The translations under genes were made by a program, and so were the position numbers. A DNA stretch of 9,913 bases from Acidimicrobiaceae bacterium (lineage in GTDB: Bacteria > Actinomycetota > Acidimicrobiia > Acidimicrobiales > Acidimicrobiaceae), in NCBI GenBank assembly GCA_013044415.1, contig JABEUO010000221.1, forward strand, positions 1-9,913. The letters run 5' to 3'. Shown in pieces: positions 1 to 6,978 of the stretch (within the stretch, counting starts at the first letter, position 1; the number at the start of each line of letters is the position of its first letter). A model generated the notes under the pieces. It ran no database searches and had not been told where the DNA came from. It worked only from the letters and a program-made list of their open reading frames with translations.

Positions 1-54
1 ACCCGCGACCCTCACCTTGGCAAGGTGATGCTCTACCAGCTGAGCCACGTCCGC
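1..54 (-). tRNA. tRNA-Gly (anticodon GCC), 3' end outside window
   Basis: Read on the minus strand from base 54, the sequence folds as a tRNA. It has a 7-nt acceptor strand GCGGACG, then TG, a D-arm GCTC-AGCTGGTA-GAGC, an anticodon stem TCACC/GGTGA with all five pairs, and a loop TTGCCAA that presents anticodon GCC (glycine). A variable region GGGTC follows, then the first T-stem strand GCGGG. The window edge cuts the gene just after the first base of the T-loop, so the second T-stem and acceptor strands cannot be checked. It would decode GGC/GGU codons. No integrase or attachment-site duplication is visible next to it. Confidence 0.93.
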
Positions 55-85
55 AGTGCAAATCACTCTAGTCGGAGTACAACTT

Positions 86-1492
86 TCAAACTGTCACTTC
101 AAACCGGTCGACTTCATCTAGTTCTGCAATTATCGATACGACTAGTAGGTCAGGGTCCTTCAGTAACCTGGGGCAGCTCATCACTCCCAGCTCCATCTGG
201 TCCATGTAACTGTATGCCGTGACATTTAGTCCACTCCCCTCGGCCAATGGCCCAATCGGGATGATTGAGCTGATTCGCCGACCGAGCAGATAGAGGGGAA
301 AATCCACGCCAGCAAGATTCGATATAACGAGATTGAAGAGGGGTCTTATCGAATCCAACAGGGAAAGTTCGTTGGCAAAATCGACAGCTAATGAAATAAG
401 CGGGGTAGCGACCAAAGTACCCAATTCAAATAGCACTTCAGAACCGAGCGAATCAGCTTGCTTCCTCGCATTGATAGCCGCCCTCGTAGTTGAATCGAGT
501 CTCTCAATCGCACTTTGAGATCCCGTGGGAAGCTTCACCAGCATTCCCATCAATCGATTCTTGGAGTCTTGATTTCCGTCTTCTTGTCCACGAAGGGATA
601 TAGGAACGAGAGCGACCAGCGACTCGATCGGGTCGAGCCCCCTCTCGTCGAAGTATCTCTTCATTGCACCCGCAATCACCGACAACAGAGCGTTGTTCAG
701 GGTGGTATTTAATCGTGCTGCATGTCTCGACAGCACCGCCAAAGGGAACGACAAGGTTCTAAATTCCCGCTGATCGCTCAAAGTCCCTGAAATTTCACAT
801 TTCGTTCCGGAAAACAAACTACCAATAGCATCTCCGAAATGACCCTCGGGATGGTTCTTTGCCTCGGAGACCCGCCGCTTCAAATTCAACAATGCGGGTA
901 TGCGCCCACTGACAAGGTCAATAATGCTTTCAAGTCCTGCATCAACCGGATTCGGAGTCTTTACGGAGGGCGGATTGGACGGCATGTTTTGTCGAGACGA
1001 AGCTGTGTCTGGATGAAAGTCCGGCTCCAAATCGACTACACCGGAGAGCAACTCAAGTCCTAAGCCACCATCCAAAAGGGCATGGTGAAGCTTCACAATA
1101 AGGAAAGTGCGACCTTCGCGATCATAAAAGAGCCTGATCTGCCAGGGCGGACGATCCTTCTCAAGGTGGGCCATTAAGAACTCCGCCACCCTAACGTCCA
1201 GCTCATAAGTTGGATCTATAGGCTCAGGATCGGAGACAATATGATAATCAAGGTCAAATTCTTCATCTTCAATCCAGTGCGGAAATCCGATTCCGAGCCT
1301 CGGAGTCCAGACCTTCTTGGTCAAAGCTAAAAGGCGTCCCCTCCTAGCCGTAAAGAGGTCAATCAGTTCGGCGGCGGATATCCCAGGACAACCACCCTCT
1401 GGCTCCAACTTCAACACTGCGCCCAGGTACATCGGCGAATTTTTCCCATGAAGGTACCAGAATCCTGCATCCATACCCGAAAGCTTCTCCAC
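86..1492 (-). CDS. Wax ester synthase / diacylglycerol acyltransferase (WS/DGAT family)
   Basis: A bifunctional-type O-acyltransferase that would join acyl-CoA to a long-chain alcohol or diacylglycerol, making wax esters or triacylglycerol for storage at the membrane or lipid-body surface. The 468 residues match the usual 450-500. The N-terminus (LSGMDAGFWYL) is typical of the family. The catalytic HHxxxDG motif is intact at residues 136-142 (HHALLDG), and a TLNNALLSVIAGAMKRYF-type segment lies near 264-281. The C-terminal domain carries NLVISNLAG near 387 and PLYLLGRRI near 399. The start is a GTG at 1492, preceded by AGGA with a 7-nt gap; the next candidate, ATG at residue 7, would shorten the conserved N-terminus. 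It stands alone, with the tRNA downstream and 367 bases of apparently non-coding DNA upstream. Actinobacteria usually have several paralogues, so substrate choice (wax or TAG) cannot be read from the sequence. Confidence 0.93.
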   Translation of the reverse strand: MEKLSGMDAGFWYLHGKNSPMYLGAVLKLEPEGGCPGISAAELIDLFTARRGRLLALTKKVWTPRLGIGFPHWIEDEEFDLDYHIVSDPEPIDPTYELDVRVAEFLMAHLEKDRPPWQIRLFYDREGRTFLIVKLHHALLDGGLGLELLSGVVDLEPDFHPDTASSRQNMPSNPPSVKTPNPVDAGLESIIDLVSGRIPALLNLKRRVSEAKNHPEGHFGDAIGSLFSGTKCEISGTLSDQREFRTLSFPLAVLSRHAARLNTTLNNALLSVIAGAMKRYFDERGLDPIESLVALVPISLRGQEDGNQDSKNRLMGMLVKLPTGSQSAIERLDSTTRAAINARKQADSLGSEVLFELGTLVATPLISLAVDFANELSLLDSIRPLFNLVISNLAGVDFPLYLLGRRISSIIPIGPLAEGSGLNVTAYSYMDQMELGVMSCPRLLKDPDLLVVSIIAELDEVDRFEVTV

Positions 1493-1859
1493 AGGGTGAT
1501 CCTATTGGCAACGACGTTAAAACGAGAACACAAGCGGTCTACTCCATAACTCTGGGGCGAGGGGAATTGACTTGAAATGGATCCAAAGAAGTCTCACTGC
1601 AATGCCCAAGGGTCCCCTCCGTTATCGGATGCCAGAGAAGAAACTCGTTTCGCCATCCAGCTGAACCAGGCCGATGGTGGCCGATGGACGATAGGGAACT
1701 GAAAGCGACCCTGGAGTCCACTTAAAACCAGCGGCGGCAATTTTGACAGCTTACAGTGGCCCTAAATCGGTAAGGAACCGAGAAAAGTGAATCGGCATCT
1801 GCTACCACGCCTGGTATACGCGGACCCGAAAACTCCCGTCCTATAAGGCAGGAATACCG
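1493..1859. other. Gene-free stretch between dut and the WS/DGAT gene
   Basis: This 367-base interval holds no convincing gene. The 60-codon minus-strand frame at 1539-1721 has no recognisable domain and an unlikely composition. Visible details are a 9-bp direct repeat GGCCGATGG (1669-1677 and 1679-1687), a TTGACA at 1743-1748 on the plus strand without a good -10 at normal spacing, and a weak hairpin CGGT-TCCTT-ACCG on the minus strand (around 1768-1780) downstream of dut. The promoter of the acyltransferase gene presumably lies here, but I cannot place it. Confidence 0.5.
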
Positions 1860-2291
1860 TCATGTTCCCGTGTGACCGAAGCCGCCTACTCCCCTATCCG
1901 ACTCGGACAGGCTTTGGACTTCGATAAATTCAACTTCGGGAACTTTCATTAGCGCCAACTGTGCAATTCGATCCCCGATTTTAATTGCGAAATCGGATTC
2001 AGAATGATTTGCAAGGACCACCCTGATTTCTCCCCTGTAGCCAGCGTCCACTACACCCGGTGAATTGAGTACCGAGATTCCGAACTTGTGGGCTAATCCG
2101 GAGCGAGGAAGGACAAGGGCGCAAAAACCACGAGGCAACTCTATAGCAAGTGCAGTACCGATAGTTGCCCGGCCCCTACCTGGAATTACCGCCTCTTCGG
2201 CTGCATAGAGATCAAAAGCCGCATCGTCGCTAAATGCGGCCTCTGGCGCCCTCGCAGAGTCCGACAGCCTGATAAACGGAACGGCTGGCAC
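1860..2291 (-). CDS. dut: Deoxyuridine 5'-triphosphate nucleotidohydrolase (dUTPase)
   Basis: A homotrimeric cytosolic enzyme that hydrolyses dUTP to dUMP and pyrophosphate, keeping uracil out of DNA and supplying dUMP for thymidylate synthesis. At 143 residues it has normal length, and all five conserved motifs are present in order: AAFDLYA at 24-30, PRSGLA at 62-67, GVVDAGYRGEI at 79-89 with the catalytic Asp82 and the uracil-stacking Tyr85, GDRIAQL at 106-112, and RGVGGFGHTG at 133-142. The start is a GTG at 2291, three bases after the TAA of the upstream glycosyltransferase gene. An AGGAGAGG ribosome site (2299-2306) lies inside the end of that gene with a 7-nt gap. This layout implies cotranscription and possibly translational coupling, although the two functions are unrelated. 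Confidence 0.97.
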   Translation of the reverse strand: MPAVPFIRLSDSARAPEAAFSDDAAFDLYAAEEAVIPGRGRATIGTALAIELPRGFCALVLPRSGLAHKFGISVLNSPGVVDAGYRGEIRVVLANHSESDFAIKIGDRIAQLALMKVPEVEFIEVQSLSESDRGVGGFGHTGT

Positions 2292-2294
2292 TGA

Positions 2295-3122
2295 TTAGCC
2301 TCTCCTACCTTTAGCGATCAAAGAGTCCATAACGGCCAGAGCCTTCTCGAAAAGGTCTAATGCCTTTTCCTGTCTGTCGTCTCGCTGCAAGTATGGCAAC
2401 TTTCGACCTACCCCCCAGATGGTACATAGGGCCATGGCTTCAACTACTATTCTTCCTGACATCTTGGAGATCCCGGCAACCCGAGTCCGAAATGTAATAG
2501 GAATCTCCACCAGCTTGCCGCCTAGACGGTGAACCTCATAGGCCATCTCAACCTGGAAGCCATATCCATCAGCCCTTATCCTGCTGAGATCGATCTCTTT
2601 GATCAGTCCAGCTCGATATGCCCGAAAACCCGATGTTGCATCCCTTATCGGAACACCCAGGGCGAAGCCGGCGTAGAGATTTCCACCCTTAGAGATAGCA
2701 AGACGTAATGGCGGTAGGCCGGGACTCGAACCTCCTGGCACATAACGAGACCCGATTGCCAGGTCTGCCCCATTGTCCAACTCAGTTAAAAGCTCCGGAA
2801 TTGATTCGGGATCGTGAGAAAGGTCGGCATCAATCTCCAAAATCGCTGATGCTCCTGAATCGAGGGCCAGACGAAAACCATCCCGATAAGCGCTCCCCAA
2901 ACCCGATTTGGAGGGTCTCTCGAGTATCCGCACCGCCAAGCCAGTGTCGGCTAGCCCTTTTGCTATTAAACCGGTACCATCGGGACTTGAATCGTCAACT
3001 ATCAGAACGGTGGCTTGGGGGACTGCCCCAAGAACCCTTTTCACCAGCTCTTCTATATTTTCTGCCTCCTGATAGGTCGGAACGACCACCCAGGGGCACA
3101 AAGAAGGTTGAGATAAAACCAT
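2295..3122 (-). CDS. Polyprenol-phosphate mannosyltransferase (DPM1/Ppm1-like GT2)
   Basis: A family 2 glycosyltransferase that most likely moves mannose (or another hexose) from a GDP/UDP-sugar to a polyprenyl phosphate, giving the lipid-linked donor for membrane mannosyltransferases. It is 275 residues from ATG 3122. The GT-A fold signs are WVVVPTYQEAEN at 11-22, IVDDSSPDGT at 41-50, the DxD metal site in DADLSHDP at 98-105, and GSRY at 124-127. DATSGFRAY (161-169), GYGFQVEM (186-193) and FRTRVAGISKMS (211-222) are typical of DPM synthases. There is no C-terminal membrane domain, so it is the soluble or peripheral type. The frame is open up to an ATG at 3170, but ATG 3122 is preceded by GAGGA and sits just before the domain, so I prefer it. 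Exact sugar and acceptor are inferred from the family; ArnC/GtrB-like relatives are the main alternative. Confidence 0.88.
   Translation of the reverse strand: MVLSQPSLCPWVVVPTYQEAENIEELVKRVLGAVPQATVLIVDDSSPDGTGLIAKGLADTGLAVRILERPSKSGLGSAYRDGFRLALDSGASAILEIDADLSHDPESIPELLTELDNGADLAIGSRYVPGGSSPGLPPLRLAISKGGNLYAGFALGVPIRDATSGFRAYRAGLIKEIDLSRIRADGYGFQVEMAYEVHRLGGKLVEIPITFRTRVAGISKMSGRIVVEAMALCTIWGVGRKLPYLQRDDRQEKALDLFEKALAVMDSLIAKGRRG
2299..2306 (-). promoter_or_regulatory. Ribosome binding site of dut inside the upstream gene
   Basis: AGGAGAGG on the minus strand, 7 nt before the GTG start of dut and within the last codons of the glycosyltransferase gene. It supports the GTG at 2291 as the true dut start. 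Confidence 0.7.
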
Positions 3123-3126
3123 GCAT

Positions 3127-3131
3127 TCCTC
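3127..3131 (-). promoter_or_regulatory. Ribosome binding site that decides the glycosyltransferase start
   Basis: GAGGA on the minus strand, 4 nt before ATG 3122. No comparable site is present before the longer ATG at 3170. The shorter start also frees about 47 bases for the control region shared with orn. Confidence 0.6.
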
Positions 3132-3169
3132 ACATTCGGCACAAGTGAGAATAGTCGCTGCCTCTAGCA

Positions 3170-3757
3170 TTGATAATCGTGCTTGTTTGGATGGACTTAG
3201 AAATGACCGGGCTAGACCCGAAAAAACACGTCATAGTTGAGATCGCTACTCTCGTGACCGACGATGACCTCAACATAATCGAAGAGGGGCCCGACCTTGT
3301 TATAAAGGCGACCCAGGAGCAACTGGATCAGATGGACAACGTGGTCATCCAGATGCATAACCGCTCCGGACTAATAGCTGAAATGGCATTTAGCGAAGTC
3401 ACCCTGCAGCAGGCAGAGGCGGAAACACTAGAGTTCATCCGTCGACACGTACCAAAAGAACGTGCTGCACCCCTTTGTGGTAATTCGATCGGGACGGATC
3501 GGCGTTTTCTAGCTGAGTATATGCCTCAAGTAGAAAACTGGCTCCACTACCGCTCAATCGACGTATCGAGCATTAAAGAGCTTGCAAGGCGATGGTTTCC
3601 AGATGAGCTAAAAGCCGCTCCGAGCAAAGCGATGGGGCATAGAGCCATGGATGACATCAAAGAGAGCCTCGCCGAGCTCGCCTACTACCGAGACGCTGTT
3701 TTCAAAGAACGCAAATCAGAGCGCATTTCCACCATAGAGCAGGAGCAGGCTACCTAA
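3170..3757 (+). CDS. orn: Oligoribonuclease (DEDDh 3'-5' exoribonuclease)
   Basis: Degrades 2-5 nt RNAs, including pGpG and other linear dinucleotides, to mononucleotides in the cytosol; it finishes mRNA turnover and cyclic-di-GMP breakdown. All active-site residues of the DEDDh group are visible: Asp9 and Glu11 in WMDLEMTGLDP, Asp110 in GNSIGTDRRF, and His157 and Asp162 in GHRAMDDI. The DVSSIKELARRW segment (131-142) is also diagnostic. The 195 residues include a charged tail of about 15 beyond the E. coli length. The start is uncertain. The frame opens only at 3155, and candidates are TTG 3170 (used here) and GTG 3179, neither with a good ribosome site. The gene is divergent from the glycosyltransferase gene and converges on the LLM oxidoreductase gene. 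Confidence 0.95.
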   Translation: MIIVLVWMDLEMTGLDPKKHVIVEIATLVTDDDLNIIEEGPDLVIKATQEQLDQMDNVVIQMHNRSGLIAEMAFSEVTLQQAEAETLEFIRRHVPKERAAPLCGNSIGTDRRFLAEYMPQVENWLHYRSIDVSSIKELARRWFPDELKAAPSKAMGHRAMDDIKESLAELAYYRDAVFKERKSERISTIEQEQAT

Positions 3758-3782
3758 AAGCATTCGGGTGCCTCAACTTTAA

Positions 3783-3822
3783 GACCTTGGCACCCATTGA
3801 CCTTGGCACCCATTGACCTTGG
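3783..3822. repeat. 16-bp tandem repeat, 2.5 copies
   Basis: Unit GACCTTGGCACCCATT occurs perfectly at 3783-3798 and 3799-3814, then the first 8 bases again at 3815-3822. It lies 25 bases after the orn stop, between two convergent genes. The copies are identical, which suggests recent slippage expansion. It is followed by AT-rich near-repeats (CCAAATTTAA / CCAAATTCAA). Confidence 0.9.
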
Positions 3823-3845
3823 CCAAATTTAACCAAATTCAACCT

Positions 3846-3876
3846 CTCGGTTTGTTCCGAAGCTTCGCTAGCCGAG
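3846..3876. terminator. Possible bidirectional hairpin between orn and the LLM gene
   Basis: CTCGG (3846-3850) pairs with CCGAG (3872-3876), enclosing a perfect palindrome CGAAGCTTCG (3858-3867). Its place between two convergent stop codons suits a terminator, but there is no T-run and the outer stem is only 5 bp, so this is a weak call. Confidence 0.25.
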
Positions 3877-3899
3877 CGATCTCGATGGGTCACTGGGTC

Positions 3900-4928
3900 T
3901 CAAGAGACCATTTGGCGGACTTTTACGAACGAACCTAACGGATCGTTGCCGACTGGTGAAACCGAAAGTGTAGTTACGCCAGCTTCTCTAAAAGCTTCTA
4001 TCCTTTCAGCGACATAGCCCATCGGTCCAACTAGCGATGTTTGGCGAATAAACTCCAGTGGCACTTCGGCCATTGCTTCTTGGCGCCTGCCCGCTAAGTA
4101 CAGTTCCTGTATCCTCTCAGCTTCCTTCTCATATCCAAATCGACCAGCAAGCTCGTTGTAAAAGTTCTTCCCCCTGGCCCCCATCCCTCCGATATAAAGA
4201 GCCATATACGGCCTCGCTAGGTCAAGAAGGTGGTCCAGGTCCTCACCAATCGCCAACATACCGCCTGCGACGATGTCTAGAGTGCCAAGTTCCTCAGGTC
4301 GCTTTTCGAGTCCGGCGTCTATTGCCTTTCCCCAAACTTCTCTCATCCTTTCGGGAATGAAAAATATCGGCAACCATCCCTCGGCTATTTCAGCCGTCAT
4401 CTCCACGTTCTTCGGACCTAAAGATGCGATATAGATCGGAATTCGAGACCGAAGGGGGTGCGAAATCAACTTTAGTGGCTTAGCAAAGCCCGTCCCAAGA
4501 TCTTGTGGTAATGGAATCTGATAGATTCCATCGTGTCGAAGGTGCTCCCGCGACCACACCTTCCGACAGATTTCGACTATCTCACGGGTCCGTTGGAGGG
4601 GTCTGTCATAACGAACTCCATGCCATCCCTCTATCACTTGGGGTCCGGATGCCCCCAGACCAATCAGGGCACGACCCTGAGAAACTTCGTCCAGCCCAGC
4701 CGCAGTTTGCGCGATGAGGGTCGGCGTTCTGGTGTAGATGGGCAATATCGCAGAACCAATTTGGAGAGTCGTGGTCTTTGCGGCCAAGTAACCCATGAGG
4801 GTCGGGGAGTCAAGTCCGTAGGCCTCAGCCACCCAAAGGACGTCCAATCCTTCCCTTTCAAACGCTAAAATCTGCGGCAGCGAAGCGTGAAAGTCCCCGG
4901 CATAGTTCAACTGCATGCTGAGCCTCAT
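3900..4928 (-). CDS. LLM-class flavin (probably F420)-dependent oxidoreductase
   Basis: A luciferase-like (bacterial luciferase alpha/beta fold) TIM-barrel oxidoreductase of 342 residues, most like actinobacterial enzymes that use reduced coenzyme F420. The substrate is not predictable. The N-terminus MRLSMQLNYAGDF starts the first barrel strand, and the conserved block SQGRALIGLGASG, followed by a GWHGVRYDRPLQRTREIV-type segment, is typical of the F420 subgroup. IPIYIASLGPKNVEMTAEIAEGWLP matches the later barrel strands; GVTTLSVSPVG ends the fold. The frame is open 25 codons further upstream (to 5003), but ATG 4928 has a strong AGAGGGAG site (4936-4943) with a 7-nt gap and fits the family N-terminus. 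It is divergent from an acyl-CoA synthetase gene, which hints at a lipid or alkyl substrate. FMN use instead of F420 cannot be excluded. Confidence 0.88.
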   Translation of the reverse strand: MRLSMQLNYAGDFHASLPQILAFEREGLDVLWVAEAYGLDSPTLMGYLAAKTTTLQIGSAILPIYTRTPTLIAQTAAGLDEVSQGRALIGLGASGPQVIEGWHGVRYDRPLQRTREIVEICRKVWSREHLRHDGIYQIPLPQDLGTGFAKPLKLISHPLRSRIPIYIASLGPKNVEMTAEIAEGWLPIFFIPERMREVWGKAIDAGLEKRPEELGTLDIVAGGMLAIGEDLDHLLDLARPYMALYIGGMGARGKNFYNELAGRFGYEKEAERIQELYLAGRRQEAMAEVPLEFIRQTSLVGPMGYVAERIEAFREAGVTTLSVSPVGNDPLGSFVKVRQMVS

Positions 4929-4935
4929 AAATGCG

Positions 4936-4943
4936 CTCCCTCT
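4936..4943 (-). promoter_or_regulatory. Ribosome binding site of the LLM oxidoreductase
   Basis: AGAGGGAG on the minus strand, 7 nt before ATG 4928. It decides the start against the longer upstream frame, whose first 25 residues do not look like the family. Confidence 0.7.
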
Positions 4944-5100
4944 GAGCGAGCCAACTAGTAGATGCTTGCCTACGAGCAATGCATTAGATCGATCCCTCGA
5001 CAACCAAGTTTTCTAATTGCACTTCCACAACATTAGACCTCCAATAAAGGTATTTGGAAGTCGCGTACCCTTAGTACTAGAGATTTTGTATCGTATTGCC

Positions 5101-6825
5101 ATGGGGATGACCGTTTCACAGGCAACCGAACTACTCACCGCCAAGGGGCAGCCCTTCGAAGTGGCGAGGGAAGATATTCGGGGAGTACCAACCTTGGTTT
5201 GGGCGAAAGCACCAAAAAACCTGGTTGAACTTCTACACGGCTCTAGCCGACACGGCGATAAGACCTTTTTGGTTTTTGAGGACGAAAGATACTCCTTCAC
5301 CGAACATTACGAGTTAGTCCTCACCTTGGCGGCTGAACTCCTGGAGATGGGGGTCGAAAAGGGGGACCGGGTTGCAATAGCAATGAGAAACTATCCTGAG
5401 TGGATAATCTCATTCTGGGCCACAATATCTATCGGGGCAATTGCAGTACCGCTAAATGCGTGGTGGAGCGGAGATGAGCTCGCCTATGGTTTAGAAAACT
5501 CTGGTTCCAAAGTACTGATCTTCGACCAAGAGCGAATTCAACGAGTCGCACCCTACCTCTCGGAGTTATCCCAATCGGCGGATCTCAGTGTACTAGCCGT
5601 CAGGTGCTCACAGGATGTCAGCTCGAAAGTTCCTGCTTCGATAGTTCAGAGAGAGATGCAAGACATACTCAAATCAGGAGTGCGCAAACCCATCGAAGCG
5701 CTCATAGAGGCGGACGATCCAGCTGTCATTTTCTACACCTCCGGTACAACCGGTAGGGCGAAGGGGGCGATCGGTACCCATAGAAACCTCGTTACCAACC
5801 TGATGAACGCCTTTTTCGTCACTACGAGGTCGACAATGCTCGCTAAAGAGAGGTCCAATTCGGATAACGAAGCGACCGAGGCTCCTGCAGAGTCCAGCTA
5901 CCTACTATCGGTTCCACTCTTTCACGCGACCGGATGCTTTGCGACGATGATTCCCAACCTTGTCGCTGGCAACAAGATTGTCCTAATGCGTCGGTGGGAC
6001 CCAGAGGACGCACTCGCACTAATCGAGAGGGAAAGGGTAACTTTCTTCGGCGGCGTACCCACTATGGTCTGGCAAGTACTAAATTCGCCCAACTTTGCCA
6101 AATATGACACATCCTCGATCCGAAATATTAGCTATGGCGGAGCACCTGCTCCTTCGGAATTAGTTAGACGCATCAAGGAGCATTTTCCAACCGGCATGCC
6201 CTCTAATGGTTACGGACTGACCGAGACGTCCGCTATAGCGGCAATGAATGTGGGGGACGACTATGTTCGCAAACCAGACTCGGTTGGTCCGCCCGTACCG
6301 GTTTGCGAAGTCCGCATAATTGGCTCAGACGGCACGGATCAGGACATAAACACTCCAGGCGAACTATGGATCAAGGGTGCAAACGTCATACCCGGCTACT
6401 GGAACAACCAAGAAGCTACGGCGGCAAGTTTCAGCAATGGTTGGCTACATAGCGGGGACGTGGCTTTCATTGACGAAGAAGGCTACCTACACATCGTCGA
6501 TCGGGCTAAGGACATGCTGATCAGAGGGGGTGAAAATGTATATTCACCTGAAGTCGAGGGCGCAATTTACGAGCACCCGGCCGTCGCCGATGTTGCGGTC
6601 GTAGGCATACCAGACCTGGTGTTAGGGGAGGAGGTCTGTGCGATAATTCAACTCAGACCCGGACACTCACTTTCGGAGCAGGAGTTAAAGGAGCATGTTG
6701 CAAAGCGGCTTGCCCACTTTAAGGTGCCGAAGTATGTCTACTTTAGGGAGGACGCTTTACCGCGAAACGCAGCCGGGAAGCTCCTGAAAAGGCAGTTGAA
6801 AAATGAAATGACCGAGAACAAATAA
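5101..6825 (+). CDS. Long-chain fatty-acid--CoA ligase (FadD-type, ANL superfamily)
   Basis: Activates a carboxylic acid, probably a fatty acid, through an acyl-AMP intermediate to the CoA thioester. The 574 residues from ATG 5101 have every core ANL motif: the P-loop YTSGTTGRAKGA (212-223), GYGLTETSA (370-378), GWLHSGDVA (447-455) with the ribose-binding Asp453, the hinge region DRAKDML (467-473), and the catalytic lysine Lys560 in PRNAAGK. A hydrophilic insert around 245-265 (rich in E, N, S, A) separates the P-loop region from the next core strand, as in several actinobacterial FadD paralogues. The frame is open back to 5017, but the extra 28 residues look non-homologous. ATG 5101 and ATG 5107 both fit, and neither has a clear ribosome site. 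Chain-length preference is unknown; with WS/DGAT nearby, a role in storage-lipid or fatty acid metabolism is plausible. Confidence 0.92.
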   Translation: MGMTVSQATELLTAKGQPFEVAREDIRGVPTLVWAKAPKNLVELLHGSSRHGDKTFLVFEDERYSFTEHYELVLTLAAELLEMGVEKGDRVAIAMRNYPEWIISFWATISIGAIAVPLNAWWSGDELAYGLENSGSKVLIFDQERIQRVAPYLSELSQSADLSVLAVRCSQDVSSKVPASIVQREMQDILKSGVRKPIEALIEADDPAVIFYTSGTTGRAKGAIGTHRNLVTNLMNAFFVTTRSTMLAKERSNSDNEATEAPAESSYLLSVPLFHATGCFATMIPNLVAGNKIVLMRRWDPEDALALIERERVTFFGGVPTMVWQVLNSPNFAKYDTSSIRNISYGGAPAPSELVRRIKEHFPTGMPSNGYGLTETSAIAAMNVGDDYVRKPDSVGPPVPVCEVRIIGSDGTDQDINTPGELWIKGANVIPGYWNNQEATAASFSNGWLHSGDVAFIDEEGYLHIVDRAKDMLIRGGENVYSPEVEGAIYEHPAVADVAVVGIPDLVLGEEVCAIIQLRPGHSLSEQELKEHVAKRLAHFKVPKYVYFREDALPRNAAGKLLKRQLKNEMTENK

Positions 6826-6934
6826 CTACGTCAATGCCAAGAGTGCTAGCCGGATCGCCCCCTTCCAACGAGCCGCAGCAGCTGGAAAAGATGCTCCTTT
6901 CCTGGTGGCGAGGTATTAAACCGAAGACGGAGCG

Positions 6935-6959
6935 GCTTCCAATGAGAAAGTTGGAATGC
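6935..6959. terminator. Possible bidirectional terminator hairpin
   Basis: GC-TTCCAA (6935-6942) pairs with TTGGAA-T-GC (6951-6959), giving an 8-bp stem with one bulged T and an 8-nt loop. It lies between the ends of the convergent acyl-CoA synthetase gene and peroxiredoxin pseudogene. No T-run follows on either strand, so it remains tentative. Next to it is a short tandem repeat, GGCTAAATC/GGCTAAATG (6968-6985), which overlaps the end of the pseudogene. Confidence 0.3.
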
Positions 6960-6978
6960 TCAAACCGGGCTAAATCGG

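Noticed and set aside
1..60. tRNA gene as an integration site for a genomic island
   Set aside because: No integrase, no repeated tRNA 3' end and ordinary housekeeping genes next to it; the 3' end is also outside the window.
1539..1721. 60-codon minus-strand frame in the dut-WS/DGAT gap
   Set aside because: No recognisable motif, low-complexity Ser/Arg/Pro-rich translation and no ribosome site; treated as chance.
1743..1768. TTGACA resembling a perfect -35 on the plus strand
   Set aside because: No good -10 at 16-18 bp (the nearest, TAAATC, is at 14 bp), and no plus-strand gene lies downstream.
2708..3148. 146-codon plus-strand frame antisense to the mannosyltransferase
   Set aside because: The opposite strand encodes a clear GT2 protein with all motifs; this is a shadow frame.
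4533..4868. 111-codon plus-strand frame antisense to the LLM oxidoreductase
   Set aside because: Shadow of a well-supported gene, with no domain of its own.
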